A DNA stretch of 64,000 nucleotides from Syngnathus acus (taxonomy: Eukaryota; Chordata; Actinopteri; Syngnathiformes; Syngnathidae). The stretch covers positions 806,001 to 870,000 of the forward strand of contig NC_051101.1 in the NCBI RefSeq assembly GCF_901709675.1, read 5' to 3'. How positions within the stretch are numbered: position 1 is the first letter of the stretch; the number at the start of each line of letters is the position of its first letter. Positions 1 to 11,139 of this stretch are shown here, piece by piece. The position numbers and the translations under genes are program-made. The notes beneath the pieces are model-generated. The model was not told the origin of the DNA. It did no database searches and saw only the letters and a list, made by a program, of their open reading frames with translations.

Positions 1-164
1 AGTTCACACGGATCAATGGTTGTTTAAAACAAAGCATCACAATTTCTGTACATTATGTATACAACTTACAGAATGGTTTTGGGTTGAAAAATTTCATATT
101 TGATATATTTGATAATATTTCATATTTGATAGTTCATATTTGCATGTTCTCCCCGAGACCGCGT

Positions 165-195
<31 letters not shown>

Positions 196-717
196 ACATC
201 CCAAAAACATGCTTGACAGGCCGATTGAGCACTCTAAATTGCCCCTAGGTGTGAGTGCGAGTGCGGATGTTTGTTCGTCTCTGTGTGCCCTGCGATTGGC
301 TGGCAACCGGTTCAGGGTGTCCCCCGCCTACTGCCCAATGACCGCTCGGACAGGCTCCAGCACGCCCGGGACCCCGTGGGGACAAAGCGGTACAGAAAAT
401 GGATGGATGAATGGATATTTGATGGATTTAATTTTGTTGTCTATTTTAGGTCATAAGTTTCTTTTTCTTTTGTAGAGTATTTTTAATTTATGTGTTGATT
501 GTTATGCTATTTACAATAGACGTCTATTTTAGGTCATTCTATATACCTAAAATAGATGTCTAAATTAGGTCTATGTGTAGACCTAAAGTAGATGTCTAAA
601 TTAGGTCTACATATAGACCTAATATAGACGTCGACCAGGTTACAGAAATAACCACACTTCACCCGAATCAATGGTCGTTTAAAACAAAGCAATGCAACCT
701 CTGTTCATTATTTATAC
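1..717. repeat. Repeat-rich left edge, pair of related copies
   Basis: No gene is visible. Bases 1-93 (GATCAATGGTTGTTTAAAAC onward) recur with some divergence at about 654-717 and continue after the hAT insertion at 1608-1660. Between the copies, about 500-640 holds short palindromic units around AGGTCTA/TAGACCT. This looks like one dispersed or tandem repeat interrupted by a LINE/SINE tail and by a hAT element. The family is not recognised. Confidence 0.6.
141..413 (+). repeat. Fish LINE/SINE-type 3' tail repeat
   Basis: This is the very common fish repeat with CCGGTTTCCTCCCACATCCC, a 'TCTAAATTGCCC' block, 'CCTGCGATTGGCTGGC' and a tail ending in ATGGATGGATGAATGG. The GGAT-type tail suggests the 3' end of a non-LTR retrotransposon or a derived SINE. 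A diverged copy lies in reverse orientation in enpp7 intron 2 (about 25490-25740). The exact family is not assigned. Confidence 0.7.
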
Positions 718-1599
718 CAGGGGACCCCAACCACCAGGCCGCGGACCGGTACCGGTCCGTGGGTCACTTGGTACCGGACCGCCAAGCCGCACAGAATCTT
801 TTTATTTTTTATCAACGATCAATTAATTCAGGTCAAGATGCTCGTCCCGGTCACGTGACAGGTTTCCCCAGTCGAGTCCGCAAAGCTAGCAAAAGTGAGT
901 AGGAATTTATTTTGAAAAATATAAAAAAATTGGCCATTCTCTCCCAATTATACATCCGTCGGTTCAGGTCAAGACGCTCGTCTCAGTCACGTGACATGTC
1001 ACCTCAGTCGAGCCCGCGAAGCAAGCAAATATGAGCAAGAAACAGAGATGTTTAGAAAGCTTCTTCGGAAAGGGGAAAAAGCCCAATGAGGAGATGGAAG
1101 AAGAAGAGGCTATGACTTCTAAGAAAAGGAAAGTTGCATTTAAAAGAACATTTCTGGAGTCCTACTTAAAATATGGATTTATCGCCACAAGTGACTCTGA
1201 CGCGCCAAGCCTGCTCTGCATAATATGTGGCGACAGGCTAGCTAACGAGGCAATGAAGCCAAGTGCTTCGGCACATGGAGACCAACATCAGGCATTAAAA
1301 GACAAACCTTAACCACTTTGGGTGTCATTGTCTCCGATTACGCCTAGATGGGACTGGCTCATTTCTGAGAAACAAGCTCAGTGCTCCCACTAATTCAATG
1401 TAATGGTGAGTTTTATTTTTATGTCGGTTATACTTGTTTTTATGCCACTCGTATCATTTTATTTCATCGTATTTATATATTTATCATAAATGTATTATTT
1501 AGTTATATAAATCTATTATTTATTTATATAAAGGCCGGTCCGCGAAAATATTTCTGACACGTAACCGGTCCGTGTCGCAAAAAAGGTTGGGGACCACTG
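718..1599 (+). mobile_element. Non-autonomous hAT element, family A copy 1
   Basis: The element starts CAGGGGACCCCAACC and ends GGTTGGGGACCACTG. It is flanked by a perfect 8-bp duplication ATTTATAC (710-717 and 1600-1607), the target-site length typical of hAT. Near the left end is the palindromic block CCGCGGACCGGTACCGGTCC. At 882 bp it is too short for a full transposase. It keeps only an N-terminal BED-finger ORF followed by a short stretch resembling the transposase C-terminus. Other copies are at 17187-18086, 27149-28052 and, truncated, about 53822-54149. Confidence 0.92.
1031..1312 (+). CDS. Truncated BED-finger ORF of hAT family A (damaged)
   Basis: The ORF opens with MSKKQRCLESFFGKGKKP and has an acidic/lysine-rich segment (EEEEAMTSKKRK, possible nuclear localisation signal). 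The first half of a BED-type zinc finger follows (LCIICGDRL). In this copy a small deletion after MKPS shifts the frame, so the His pair seen in the sister copies is lost and the finger cannot fold. It is the N-terminus of a hAT transposase left after internal deletion. A functional product is unlikely from this copy. Confidence 0.7.
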   Translation: MSKKQRCLESFFGKGKKPNEEMEEEEAMTSKKRKVAFKRTFLESYLKYGFIATSDSDAPSLLCIICGDRLANEAMKPSASAHGDQHQALKDKP

Positions 1600-1759
1600 A
1601 TTTATACAACCTACAGCTGGTTTAGGGTTTAATATTTCATATTTAATTTCTTAATTTAATTTTCGGCCATTTCTATTTCACTTTTAGACATTTTTTAGAC
1701 GTGTTTTAGCCGAGACGTCTGGGTATTATAGTCTATTAGACGTCAAAATGCTCACAGGG

Positions 1760-2200
1760 ATAGTTCACGTTCATTCACTAAACTGTTCACGCCGGGAGAC
1801 GCAACACGTTCACTGTCTGATCCATTGATGTACGGGAAGACAGTTCACGTACGGGGAAGTCAGCACTCGTTCACTCTTTGATCCGTTCTTGCGATGAACG
1901 GGAAATGCAAATCACTCACTGACTCGTTCACTCACAGATCCGTTCAGTTGGTGAACGGGAAAAGCAATTCACTGACTCATTCGTGAACGGGAAGTTACGT
2001 CGTTTTTTTCCCTTCGTTTTGTTTTACGGCGAGGTGGCACTAGCTTCAATGCGCATTACTGACACCTACGGTGTGGGATAAGTTATTGCATGTTGGTTGA
2101 AGTCATATGAACTGAAAAAAGAACGAATAACTTCAGGAAGTGATCCGTTCACTGAAAAGATTCGTTCTTTTGAATGAATCGTTCACTCACGAGCCAACAC
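1760..2200 (+). repeat. Repeat built from GTTCACT/AGTGAAC words, copy 1
   Basis: The segment is dense in TTCACTGA, GTTCACTC and CGTTCACG words and ends GTTCACTCACGAGCCAACAC. A reverse-oriented copy lies at about 34897-35320, inside another transposon, with the same internal order (including the GAGGTGGCACTAGCTTCAATG block). It is a dispersed element of about 430 bp. Family is unassigned and no clear target duplication was found. Confidence 0.65.
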
Positions 2201-2680
2201 CAATAGCGACCTCTCACTCTGCTGAGCTTTCATTGCACCGCCTGCAAGCGCAAGCTCAGAGCAGTAGCAGTTTTTGCCATGGGCAACATGGGCGGGCATT
2301 TTTTTATGTCACATGGCGCCGCCCCACCGCGGATTTTTCATCTTCCTGCTTCGGCCAGGCGCATTTGACTCGCATCCTGTTAAATTGAGTGCGAGTGAGA
2401 CGTGTGCGCGTCAGAGCATCTCGGTCGGGCGGCGGTCAGAGTGCGCAGGCTCTCTGCATCCTTAGCATCCTTACACATCCAGCAGCATCACCACTTGAAG
2501 GAGCGAGACAAGACACCAGACGACGCCCTGGTCGGACAGGACTGGACCGGACCAGAGCAGCCTCGTCTTCTTTTTGCTGACGAATGTGAAGGACGACGAG
2601 GGCTGCGCCTGCTTCCTCTTCCCGATTCCTTCCCTCCGTCCGTCCTCTTCTCAATCGTTTGGACACTTCTCTGTCACAAA
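2201..2680 (+). promoter_or_regulatory. syt11: Probable syt11 promoter and 5' UTR
   Basis: The stretch between the upstream repeat and the syt11 start codon contains no other gene. It becomes GC-rich towards 2400-2680 and holds several open but unrelated reading frames, as expected of a 5' UTR/CpG-rich promoter. No TATA box was identified, and the transcription start cannot be placed from sequence alone. Confidence 0.45.
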
Positions 2681-3289
2681 ATGGCGGACATGACGGTGCT
2701 TCAACCATCCTACGGTAGGTGAATCCCGGTCAAGCTGGTAGCGGGCGGCCGGGCGTCGTCCCCCGCGGACAGATGGCCGCCATCGATCGCTTTAGAGCCG
2801 TCGCCGTCGTGATCCTGCTCGCTTTCCCGGAAGGCTCGCTGCGCTTTCGATTACACCCGCCGCGGGCGCGGCGCCACCCATGCAGTCGACGACTCGCGGC
2901 CATTTCGCTTCCCTTGTGCTGCTTTTCACCGTTTCTGGTCGTTGTATTGACATCCAAATGTGGCTTCGACATCACAACAGCGCCTTGGGAGCGGCGATTG
3001 TTTTTAAATCATGTTGTTGATTTTTTGATTTGATCAGCTCCCGAAAATGTATTATACATGGACCCGGGGCGATCGGAGCGAAATGAACATGACGTCAGTG
3101 TTTTCGCTACACTGGATCGTTTGTTTTCTTCGCGTTGGGAATTATTTTGCCATTGCCGGTGCCCTAATCACTAAATAGGCAATTTCGGTAGTCGACTATA
3201 TTGCAAAAAAAATCCCGAACTCTGTTAACGGTAATAAGCATTCCATTATATCGGAGGAATAGGGAGTCACACAGTGTGTACGTGTGTCT

Positions 3290-3320
<31 letters not shown>

Positions 3321-5571
3321 GGGGGGGGTTGCTAGGCAGCACGCTACTGTCTTTCAGCACTTTGCAAGGCATGACATCATGTGACTGGAGGAAGGAAGAG
3401 CTTGATTCTGATAGGCTAAAGACAAACTTGTGTGTAGTGTCACATTAGGACAAGGATTGCACAGAGAGATTGGCAAAGTGTGGCCCCCGCCCGTCCGAAC
3501 CCCTCCTCTCCCTCTTTCTCACTTCCTTTTTGTCCCACAGCCATGTCTCCCATCCTGGCGGGCTTCCTGGGCGCGGGCGTTCTGGTGGTGGCAGTGATTG
3601 CGGCACTTCTGCTGTGGTCCTTCTGCCAGCGCCGCTACCTGCGCGTGTCTGGACGCTACAAGCTGCACAGTGACCGCTACTGCGACGCTGAGGACCCGCC
3701 TTACAAGTTCATCCACATGCTGAAGGGGATCAGTATTTACCCTGAATCTCTCAGCAGCAGCAAGAGGATCGTACGCAGCGCCCGGCGGGCCGACAGTCCG
3801 GCGGGGGCCAGGGGCATGGTGCTGGTAGATGCTGAGAACAACGTCCTAGACGTCCCGGGTCAGCTTCAGATGAGTCACCTAGTGGCGCCCACTGGGACGG
3901 GCCCGCGGGCCGGCCCCGCCTGCCTGGAGCGGGCACTGCCAGTGCGCGCTGACTATTGCTGTCTGGACAGCAGCTCGGCCGGCAGCAGTCAGAGCAGCAG
4001 CAAGACGGCATCGCCCTTCACCCCCGCCTCCTCGGAAGCGGAAGTCAACGCTGGCTTGGGCGCCGTCAGCCTCACCGTGGACTACAACTTCCCCAAGAAG
4101 GCCCTGGTGGTTACGGTGGTTGGGGCCCGGGGCCTGCCCGCCATGGACGAGCAGGCCGGCACCTCAGACCCCTACGTCAAGATGACCGTGCTGCCCGAGA
4201 AGAAGCACCGCGTCAAGACCCGCGTGCTGAGAAAGACCCTTGACCCGCTTTTTGATGAGACCTTCACCTTCTACGGCGTGGCCTACAGCTCGCTGCCCGA
4301 GCTCACGCTGCACTTCTTGGTGCTCAGCTTCGACCGCTTCGCTCGCGACGACGTCATCGGCGAGGCCCTAGTGCCGCTCAAGGGCGTGGATCCCAGCACG
4401 GGCCGGGTCCACTTGAGCCAGCGGATCAACAAGAGAAACACGCAGGTGAGTCGGGCACGCTGGCGGTTCCCGTGATGGTCTCGCCTTGAATGCTTTGCGC
4501 TGACGATGTTATAAATATTGATCAAAATAATCCTGATGATTGTGCAGCCCGAACACAAACAGAGAAAAGTGGCAAGAAGCCGCCACGGGCCACAACTCGC
4601 ATGTCGACTCACCGGCCAAACCGACTCCCTGTTCTGTGATTGTGTCAAATATATAACACGCGACACTACTCGCCAAACGACACTTGACATTGTCCCTTTG
4701 GGTCGTATGTGTGGAAGATGGTGTGACGTCACGTCTGCCGCGTTGACATGGCCAGTGACTCTTTACGCCGTGTGTTTTCAGTGCGAGAACCGCGGCGAGC
4801 TGCTGGCGTCGTTGTCCTATCAACCGGTGTCTCATCGCCTGAGCGTGGTGGTGCTCAAGGCCCGACACCTTCCCAAGATGGACGTCGCCGGCCTGTCTGC
4901 CAGTAAGTCCATCCAACGACATGCACATAAGTACAAGAGGAAAAATATTATTAATATTAATATAATTAATATTATATAAATATTATAGTATGTTTCCATT
5001 TTGATGAGTAAGCACTACAGCAGAAAACGCCACACCAACTCGCATACCTCTCGTCTTGTCCCTGTGAAGTGAAAAAGAAGCCGAGTGCATGAGTGGCATC
5101 AACGCGTCTGCCAAATGTGAACGAATGCCCAAAAAAAAGTCGGTCCAATCAGGCTTCAAAAAGATGAGAAAAAAAAATTTGAGCCCTCCTCCCGGTCATC
5201 TGATGCTGTGAGTGAGTCTGCCAAGTGAGCTAAAAGCACACGCTTGCGCTGCGTCCGCAGACCCATACGTGAAGGTCAACGTGTTCTACGGCCGCAAGCG
5301 CATTGCTAAGAAGAAGACCCACGTGAAGAAGTGCACGCTCAACCCAGTCTTCAACGAGTCCTTCATCTACGACATCCCGCCCGAGCTACTGCCCGAGATC
5401 TCCGTGGAGTTCCTGGTTGTGGACTTCGACCGCACCGCCAAGAATGAAGTCCTGGGACGCCTGCTGCTGGGCCTGCACGGCGTTCCGCCCTCCGGCGCCG
5501 CCCACTGGCGGGAGGTCTGCGAGAACCCCCGCCGGCAGATCTCCAAGTGGCACGCCCTCAGTGAGTACTGA
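2681..5571 (+). CDS. syt11: Synaptotagmin-11 (Syt4/11 type), four coding exons
   Basis: A membrane-anchored vesicle-trafficking protein with two C2 domains. Coding exons are 2681-2714, 3541-4445, 4782-4902 and 5261-5571, all with GT-AG introns and compatible phases. The total is 1371 nt, or 456 aa. The short first exon (MADMTVLQPSY) joins to the membrane segment (about residues 14-39), then the family signature PPYKFIHMLKGISIYPE, a linker of about 110 residues, C2A (about 184-305) and C2B (314 to the end, finishing KWHALSEY). In C2A the calcium-ligand Asp is Ser (LSFDRF), the known Syt4/Syt11 substitution. In C2B the first ligand position is Asn354 (GLSANPYVKV), spelled across the exon 3/4 junction. 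Weak or absent calcium binding is therefore expected. Mammalian Syt11 is about 430 aa, so this copy has a longer region between membrane and C2A. Which teleost duplicate (a or b) it is was not decided. Confidence 0.93.
3281..3328. repeat. (GT)n followed by a 25-base G run, syt11 intron 1
   Basis: A short (GT)n tract runs directly into 25 consecutive G residues (3304-3328) on the coding strand of syt11 intron 1. Such a run can form G-quadruplex structures and is prone to length variation. It lies 212 bases before the intron's acceptor site. Confidence 0.9.
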
Positions 5572-5739
5572 GTGTCGGACCGCGCCAAGACTGACCGCTG
5601 TACGGACCCCGGTGTAGCGCATGTACACACACGCACACACACACATGCGCAAGCGCGCACACACACACATTTGGGATCCTCCTTTCAAACACCATCTGTT
5701 ATGGCCACACACGCCACAAAATGCACTTGAACTAAGGAA

Positions 5740-5814
<75 letters not shown>

Positions 5815-7161
5815 CAATATGGTTTGACAAAGAAGAAAAGCAAGTTGGTGTTGTCTGATATCATGCAGTTAATTTGCATGTCTTTGTAAAGAGAAGAAAC
5901 AACAACCACCCCAGGCCAATTCCCCTCCGTGCTTTGTGCTGACGCCTGCCGGTGCGTGTCATGGAAATCCCTTTGGAGCAACCCTCCCTGTCAAATCCAC
6001 CTCGAGCTCCAGGCATTTTACATTTGTGTGTATGACGGAGCGCAGGCTTTCCCTCAGACGTTCCCTCACTAAGTCCACGGGACGGGAGCCATTATGTTTG
6101 TTTTTGACCCGCCTGGTTTAAGGTACGTTGATTCTCCTGTCGGGACTTTCGATTCACCCACTGTGCACAACCACCAACGAGGCGTGAAGAGGTTGAGTCT
6201 GAGAGTGGGCCCAACTACCACATTGTGTTTTCGTGAATTCCACAGAGAGCCGCTGCGCAAAGACGTCACGCTTGAAATCTGGAATGAACTTGTGGAGCAG
6301 ATTCAAATTTTCCACTCACGCCACTGAGTGCCAGTGCGCCGAATTGTACGTACCGGGGGAGAGAAAGAGATCTTAAGCTGGATACGGACAATACAGACAC
6401 AAAGGACTTTCCGCGGTGCGGCGGCTCTCGTGTGCAGGTACCAACGTGTAAATAAATTAATGTGTGTGCTTGTTTGTAGCATGAAAGACTTACTCTTAGC
6501 TTTCATTCGTCGCTTGCGTCCCAGCCAACGAGTCGTCCCCGAGCCAGGCCACACTAACGTCATGGCCACGCTAACCTGTCAAGGAGCTCAAGGTCAACTG
6601 GGGCGCCACCTGCAGGCGTGGCAATGTGACATGACTCCAAAAGCTCCAAAGACGTTCTCCGATGATGATGTCGTAAACCTCCATGCGATGTTTATTTCGT
6701 TCTGTGCTAAGGAGCAGTTCAAAATCTTTTTTTCTACAGTTGACTACGATGCCCACTCCAAATCCCAACATTGTTAGTCAATGCTATTCGTTGAATGGTG
6801 TCAGCCCGCAAGTCAACCATATGTAAATGTGTCGAGATTGTCTCAACACGAGCCTTCTTCTCATTTACACCATAAATACACCATGAATAATGTACCAGCC
6901 AGTGGCGTTGTTACCCCACTGAAAAGCACGCCACCGGAGTCTGTCTGGCACGCCCGCGAACTCCAAACATGACGTCATCGGTCGTGTGGGCCATCATGAC
7001 GGGCTCCTCCCAATCCGCGGCAGTCGTGAATATGGAGACTTGACATGTAGATTTTGAATCAATGTTCTAACTGTCCCATATCCTGAAAGCTTTCTCCGCC
7101 CTTGGAGCCCCCTCTGCTGTACACCTGAATGATGCTAACCCCCCATTGACGTGAAAATAAA
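5572..7161 (+). other. syt11: Probable syt11 3' UTR and downstream region
   Basis: No further gene is supported. An AATAAA signal at 7156-7161 is the first convincing polyadenylation signal after the syt11 stop, implying a 3' UTR of about 1.6 kb. Within it are a (CA)n tract at about 5622-5672 and a (GT)n tract at 5741-5814. Open frames here are short and have no recognisable protein similarity. Confidence 0.45.
5741..5814. repeat. (GT)n microsatellite
   Basis: About 35 GT dinucleotides with few interruptions, in the probable syt11 3' UTR. A shorter (CA)n tract lies about 70-120 bases upstream, so the two could pair in a transcript. Confidence 0.9.
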
Positions 7162-7492
7162 ACAAAATAGCCTGACGCCTCCTTTCTTCAATCTCCTTTG
7201 CATTTTATGTTGACGACTCGTTCTGTCATCAGCTCCTCAAGCTGCATGGTCAGCAAAACGTGAATTCTCTCTACAGCCAGACCGTGGTGCTGTTGAACAG
7301 CCACACTCCGGCAGGCCGCGTCCCTTACATGGGTCGTCGGGTTGACTCGCGATATGCTGACCGGGATCATATGAGGGGAGTTTTCTTCATATCTTTTCCA
7401 AAGCCGAGGAGGAGCTGAGAGAAATGCCTTCGCTGGGTAGAAGCTTGTAAACAGCAGAGATTTACAGTAAAAAATGCACACATACACACATA

Positions 7493-7870
7493 CAGTAATC
7501 CCTCCCTACATCGCGGTTCGTTTATCGCAGGTTCACTACATTGCGTTTTTTTTTTTTCCAAATTAATAAAAGATTTAAAAGTCAAAATAAAACTTCTAAA
7601 TTGAGGAATTATGGCACAAAACTTGCCCACACGCCAGCAGAAGGCAAGGAGTGCCCACACAATTGCAGTGCGTACACTTGTACCTTTTTATCCAAAAAAT
7701 TGTTATAATAATGAGAGTTCTAAAAACATATTGACAGTATGTACACTTGTACCTCATAAAAAAATTATAATAATAAAAGTTGTTCTAAAAACATATTTAC
7801 AGTATGTGTTAAGAATTCTCCTTGTTATTTATGTTATTCAGCCGTGCTTTGATTTGAGGTAGGGTGATTT
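7493..7870. repeat. CAGTAATCCCTCC-end repeat
   Basis: The segment opens CAGTAATCCCTCCCTACATC with 'TCGCGGTTCGTTTATCGC', an end sequence also seen at 16546 (CAGTAATCCCTCG). Internal blocks (GTACACTTGTACCT, CTAAAAACATATT, and TGTTAAGAATTCTCC) recur in reverse orientation at about 48130-48395, on the left flank of the minisatellite LTR element. It is a dispersed DNA-transposon-like repeat. The right end is not resolved. Confidence 0.55.
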
Positions 7871-8244
7871 ATTTTGAAGGCTGTTTTCAGCCGATACCAC
7901 TTCTTGTTTTACGTTCGTGTACATATGTCAGTTACGGTGATACAGGAGTCATTGACGATGTAAGTGGGTCTCCTAACAAGAGAAATGAACGATCACATGT
8001 GTCTAACCTTTAGGACAATGTAGTATTGCTCCAAATGTTCGTTTACATTCCTTTAGCGGTCCGTTTTCGCGTGTTAGCACGATTGCGAATTGGCATCTTT
8101 CCACGAACTCGTTAGCCTGCCAAGTACTTCTTGTTAACATGTTATACGCACACACGTATAATATTTATATTTTCAATATTTATACAAAATTTTCCGTATG
8201 TTATTTATACTATTAATGTAGTATTTACATGTTTGAAACAATTA

Positions 8245-9156
8245 CCGTTTTTTTCCGTGTATAATACGCAAAATTTAACTAATTTATTGTCCTAAAATCT
8301 GGGGTGCGCATTATACATGGGTACAATTTTTTTTTTTTAATTTAATTTTTTTTTTTTTTTTTTTTTTTAAGAAAATCATGGTACTGGTACGAGTATTGAT
8401 TTATGTATTGTTCTCTTCTTGTCATGTTGTGAAAGAATGTGGGTTGAATAAATACCGAAAGAACAATAGTGTGTTTGTACTGTGCTCTGGTCATTTCGTC
8501 AAAGAAGGGATAATAGTCCTCTTCTCTTCTTGACTGACAATGAATGTGATAGTTTAATACAATCAGCAAATAACAAAATGCGTATTATAGGTAATATTTT
8601 ATTTCACAACACTTTGCCTTGTTCCTTTCGTCACTGCTGTTCACTTCAAACACGCTCCATACGAACGCAATGCTCTCGTATCAGACGCTTGCTCGATCAC
8701 CTGCTCGTTTGCTGTCACAATGTACCCTACACAAATCCGAAACATTTGTTGCGGCTCCGAGTCACGACGAGGGGCAAGTTTTGGTTTCCAAGGGTGTTTT
8801 TATTCCTCTTCAACGTCTCTCCCATACAGAGCCGCCTTTTTCACGTCCGCACGTCACTTTCCTCTCTTTTCATCTGATCGCGGTGGTGCCTTTACGGGCA
8901 GTCGGAGAAATCAGCGCCAAAAAAAAAAATACATCCAGCCTAGTTAAGACCATACCAAAGACTATAAAAATGGGACCCATTGCCTCCCTGCGTGTGTGAC
9001 TTTGTGTGACATTTTTTGTGACATTGGGACTTTAAAAAAAAAAAAAAAAAAATTGGGTGCGTATTATACATGGGTACAGGCTTTTTTCCAGCATCAACAT
9101 GCCATTGTTAGGGTGCGTATTATACATGGGGGCGTATTATACACGGAAAAAAACGG
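8245..9156 (+). mobile_element. TA-flanked MITE with CCGTTTTTTTCCGTGTATAA ends, copy 1
   Basis: The ends are inverted (CCGTTTTTTTCCGTG and CACGGAAAAAAACGG) and flanked by TA dinucleotides (8243-8244 and 9157-9158). This is the target duplication expected of Tc1/mariner-type elements. Subterminal motifs GCGTATTATACATGGG repeat near both ends. Internal open frames are shared with the copies at 13290 and 50886 but look like no known transposase, so it is treated as non-autonomous. It abuts the Tc1 element that follows. Confidence 0.8.
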
Positions 9157-9160
9157 TATA

Positions 9161-10340
9161 CAGTGCCTTGCGAAAGTATTTGGCCCCCTTGAACCTTTCA
9201 ACATTTCGCCACATTTCAGGCTTCAAACATAAAGATATAAAATTTAAATTTTTTGTCAAGTATCAACAACAAGTGGGACACAATCGTGAAGTGGAACGAA
9301 ATTTATTGGATAATTTAAACTTTTTTAACAAATAAAAAACTGAAAAGTGGGGTGTGCAATATTATTCGGCCCCTTTACTTTCAGTGCAGCAAACTCACTC
9401 CAGAAGTTCAGTGAGGATCTTTGAATGATCCAATGTTGTCCTAAATGACTGATGATGATAAATAGAATGCACCTGTGTGTAATCAAGTCTCCGTATAAAT
9501 GCACCTGCTCTTTGATAGTCTCAGGGTTCTGTTTAAAGCGCAGAGAGAACCATGAAGACAAAGGAACACACCAGGCAGGTCCGAGATACTGTTGTGGAGA
9601 AGTTTAAAGCCGGATTTGGATACAAAAAGATTTCCCAAGCTTTAAACATCTCAAGGAGCACTGTGCAAGCAATTATATTGAAATGGAAGGAGTATCAGAC
9701 CACTGCAAATCTACCAAGACCCGGCCGGCCCTCCAAACTTTCATCTCAAACAAGGAGAAGACTGATCAGAGATGCAGCCAAGAGGCCCATGATCACTCTG
9801 GATGAACTGCAGATAACTACAGCTGAGGTGGGAGAGTCTGTCCATAGGACAACAATCAGTCGTGCACTGCACAAATCTGGCCTTTATGGAAGAGTGGCAA
9901 GAAGAAAGCCATTTCTCAAAGATATCCATAAAAAGTCTCGTTTAAAGTTTGCCACAAGCCACCTGGGAGACACACCAAACATGTGGAAGAAGGTGCTCTG
10001 GTCAGATGAAACCAAAATCGAACTTTTTGGCCACAATGCAAAACGATATGTTTGGCGTAAAAGCAACTCAGCTCATCACCCTGAACACACCATCCCCACT
10101 GTCAAACATGGTGGTGGCAGCATCATGGTTTGGGCCTGCTTTTCTTCAGCAGGGACAGGGAAGATGGCTACAATTGATGGGAGGATGGATCTAGCCAAAT
10201 ACAGGACCATTCTGGAAGAAAACCTGTTGGAGTCTGCAAAAGACCTGAGACTGGGACGGAGATTTATCTTCCAACAGGACAATGATCCAAAACATAAAGC
10301 CAAATCTACAATGGAATGGTTCACAAATAGACGTATCCAG
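9161..10340 (+). mobile_element. Tc1-like DNA transposon, 3' end missing
   Basis: The element opens with CAGTGCCTTGCGAAAGTATT, the typical end of fish Tc1 elements, directly after a TA (9159-9160). It carries a transposase ORF from 9552. It stops abruptly at 10340, where a hAT element begins. No 3' inverted repeat is found in the window, so roughly the last quarter of the element has been lost and not merely displaced. Confidence 0.9.
9552..10340 (+). CDS. Tc1 transposase, C-terminally truncated
   Basis: A DDE-type cut-and-paste transposase. The start MKTKEHTRQVRDTVVEKF leads into paired-like helix-turn-helix regions (KKISQALNISRSTVQ), then the GRPS-type linker (RPGRPSKLSSQTRR) and the catalytic core. 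The first Asp is in VLWSDETKIELFG and the second in FQQDNDPKHKAK. The third acidic residue and the 'PQSPDLNPIE'-type region are absent, because the frame enters the adjoining hAT element about 260 codons in and stops. Complete family members are about 340 aa. It is uninterrupted up to the break, so the truncation rather than gradual decay inactivated it. Confidence 0.9.
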
Positions 10341-10615
10341 TAGGGATGGGCGGATCGATACCAAAATATCGATATATCGATCCAGGCTGCTCATTTTTGA
10401 GTATCGATCTCCCTAGCTAAAATATCGATACTTACAATTATTTAATTATATTTTCCCTCATTTTTTTCTGCTCCAATTTGACGACTTGCACTCATGCTAG
10501 CACTACTTTTCCTTCCGCCTGCTGCACCGGCGTGTCCTGCTCTGCTCCCGCCCCCTTTTCTCACAAGCCAAGCCCTCCTCCTCCGCCTCCCGTTCCAATC
10601 CAAACACAAACAAGC

Positions 10616-10924
10616 ATGGCCACGGCGGCGGCCCAGTCCGAACGTAAGAGAAGTCTGGTTTGGAGGTATTATATTTTAGTTAATAACAACGAGGCAAGAT
10701 GTGAAATATGTCACAAAACGATTAAATATTGTGGCAACACCACAAACTTAACAAAACATTTAAGTAAAATTCACCCCACGGTTCATGAAGAGCTGCAGTT
10801 GAAACGTGCCGCAGACACTAAGGGAGCGACGGAAAACCCTGCAGCCACACCGAGGCTAAGGTACCAAAGTACCTTAGAAGCAGCGTTTCAGAAAGGCAAG
10901 ACATATCCAGGTATCAGGTGCTAA
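10616..10924 (+). CDS. BED-finger-only protein of hAT family B, copy 1
   Basis: A 102-residue frame begins at ATG 10616 (MATAAAQSERKRSLVWRYY). It contains an intact BED-type zinc finger: CEICHKTIKYCGNTTNLTKH followed by LSKIH, that is C-x2-C and H-x4-H. A tail LRYQSTLEAAFQKGK follows, then a stop. It corresponds to the DNA-binding N-terminus of a Tol2/Ac-like hAT transposase without the catalytic RNase-H core. The copy at 21448-21756 encodes the same length with only about three substitutions, which suggests recent amplification or retained coding capacity. Expression is unknown. Confidence 0.75.
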   Translation: MATAAAQSERKRSLVWRYYILVNNNEARCEICHKTIKYCGNTTNLTKHLSKIHPTVHEELQLKRAADTKGATENPAATPRLRYQSTLEAAFQKGKTYPGIRC

Positions 10925-11139
10925 CCAAAAATCGTAAGCATTTGTGGTTGATGTGCTATTTGAAGCAATAATTACTGCGCTTTAGTCAGTCATTTATAAA
11001 TAAAGTTTTCCACTTTTCAATTTGTGGTCGAACGCCATACGTTTTATTTGTAACTCCACTTCCTATAAACAACACTAAAGTATTACAATATTAAATGTAA
11101 GTATCCAGTGGCTTTACAAATTGATAGTTTTGCTGCTCA

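Noticed and set aside
4509-4979. Open frames spanning syt11 intron 2 into exon 3 on both strands
   Set aside because: The + frame merely reads through the intron into exon 3, and the - frame is antisense. The splice sites at 4446 and 4781 with C2 domain continuity explain the region.
8579-8999. Overlapping open frames shared by the MITE copies at 8245, 13290 and 50886
   Set aside because: The similarity comes from the element copies themselves. Frames vary between copies, with no transposase motif, so they are not called as genes.
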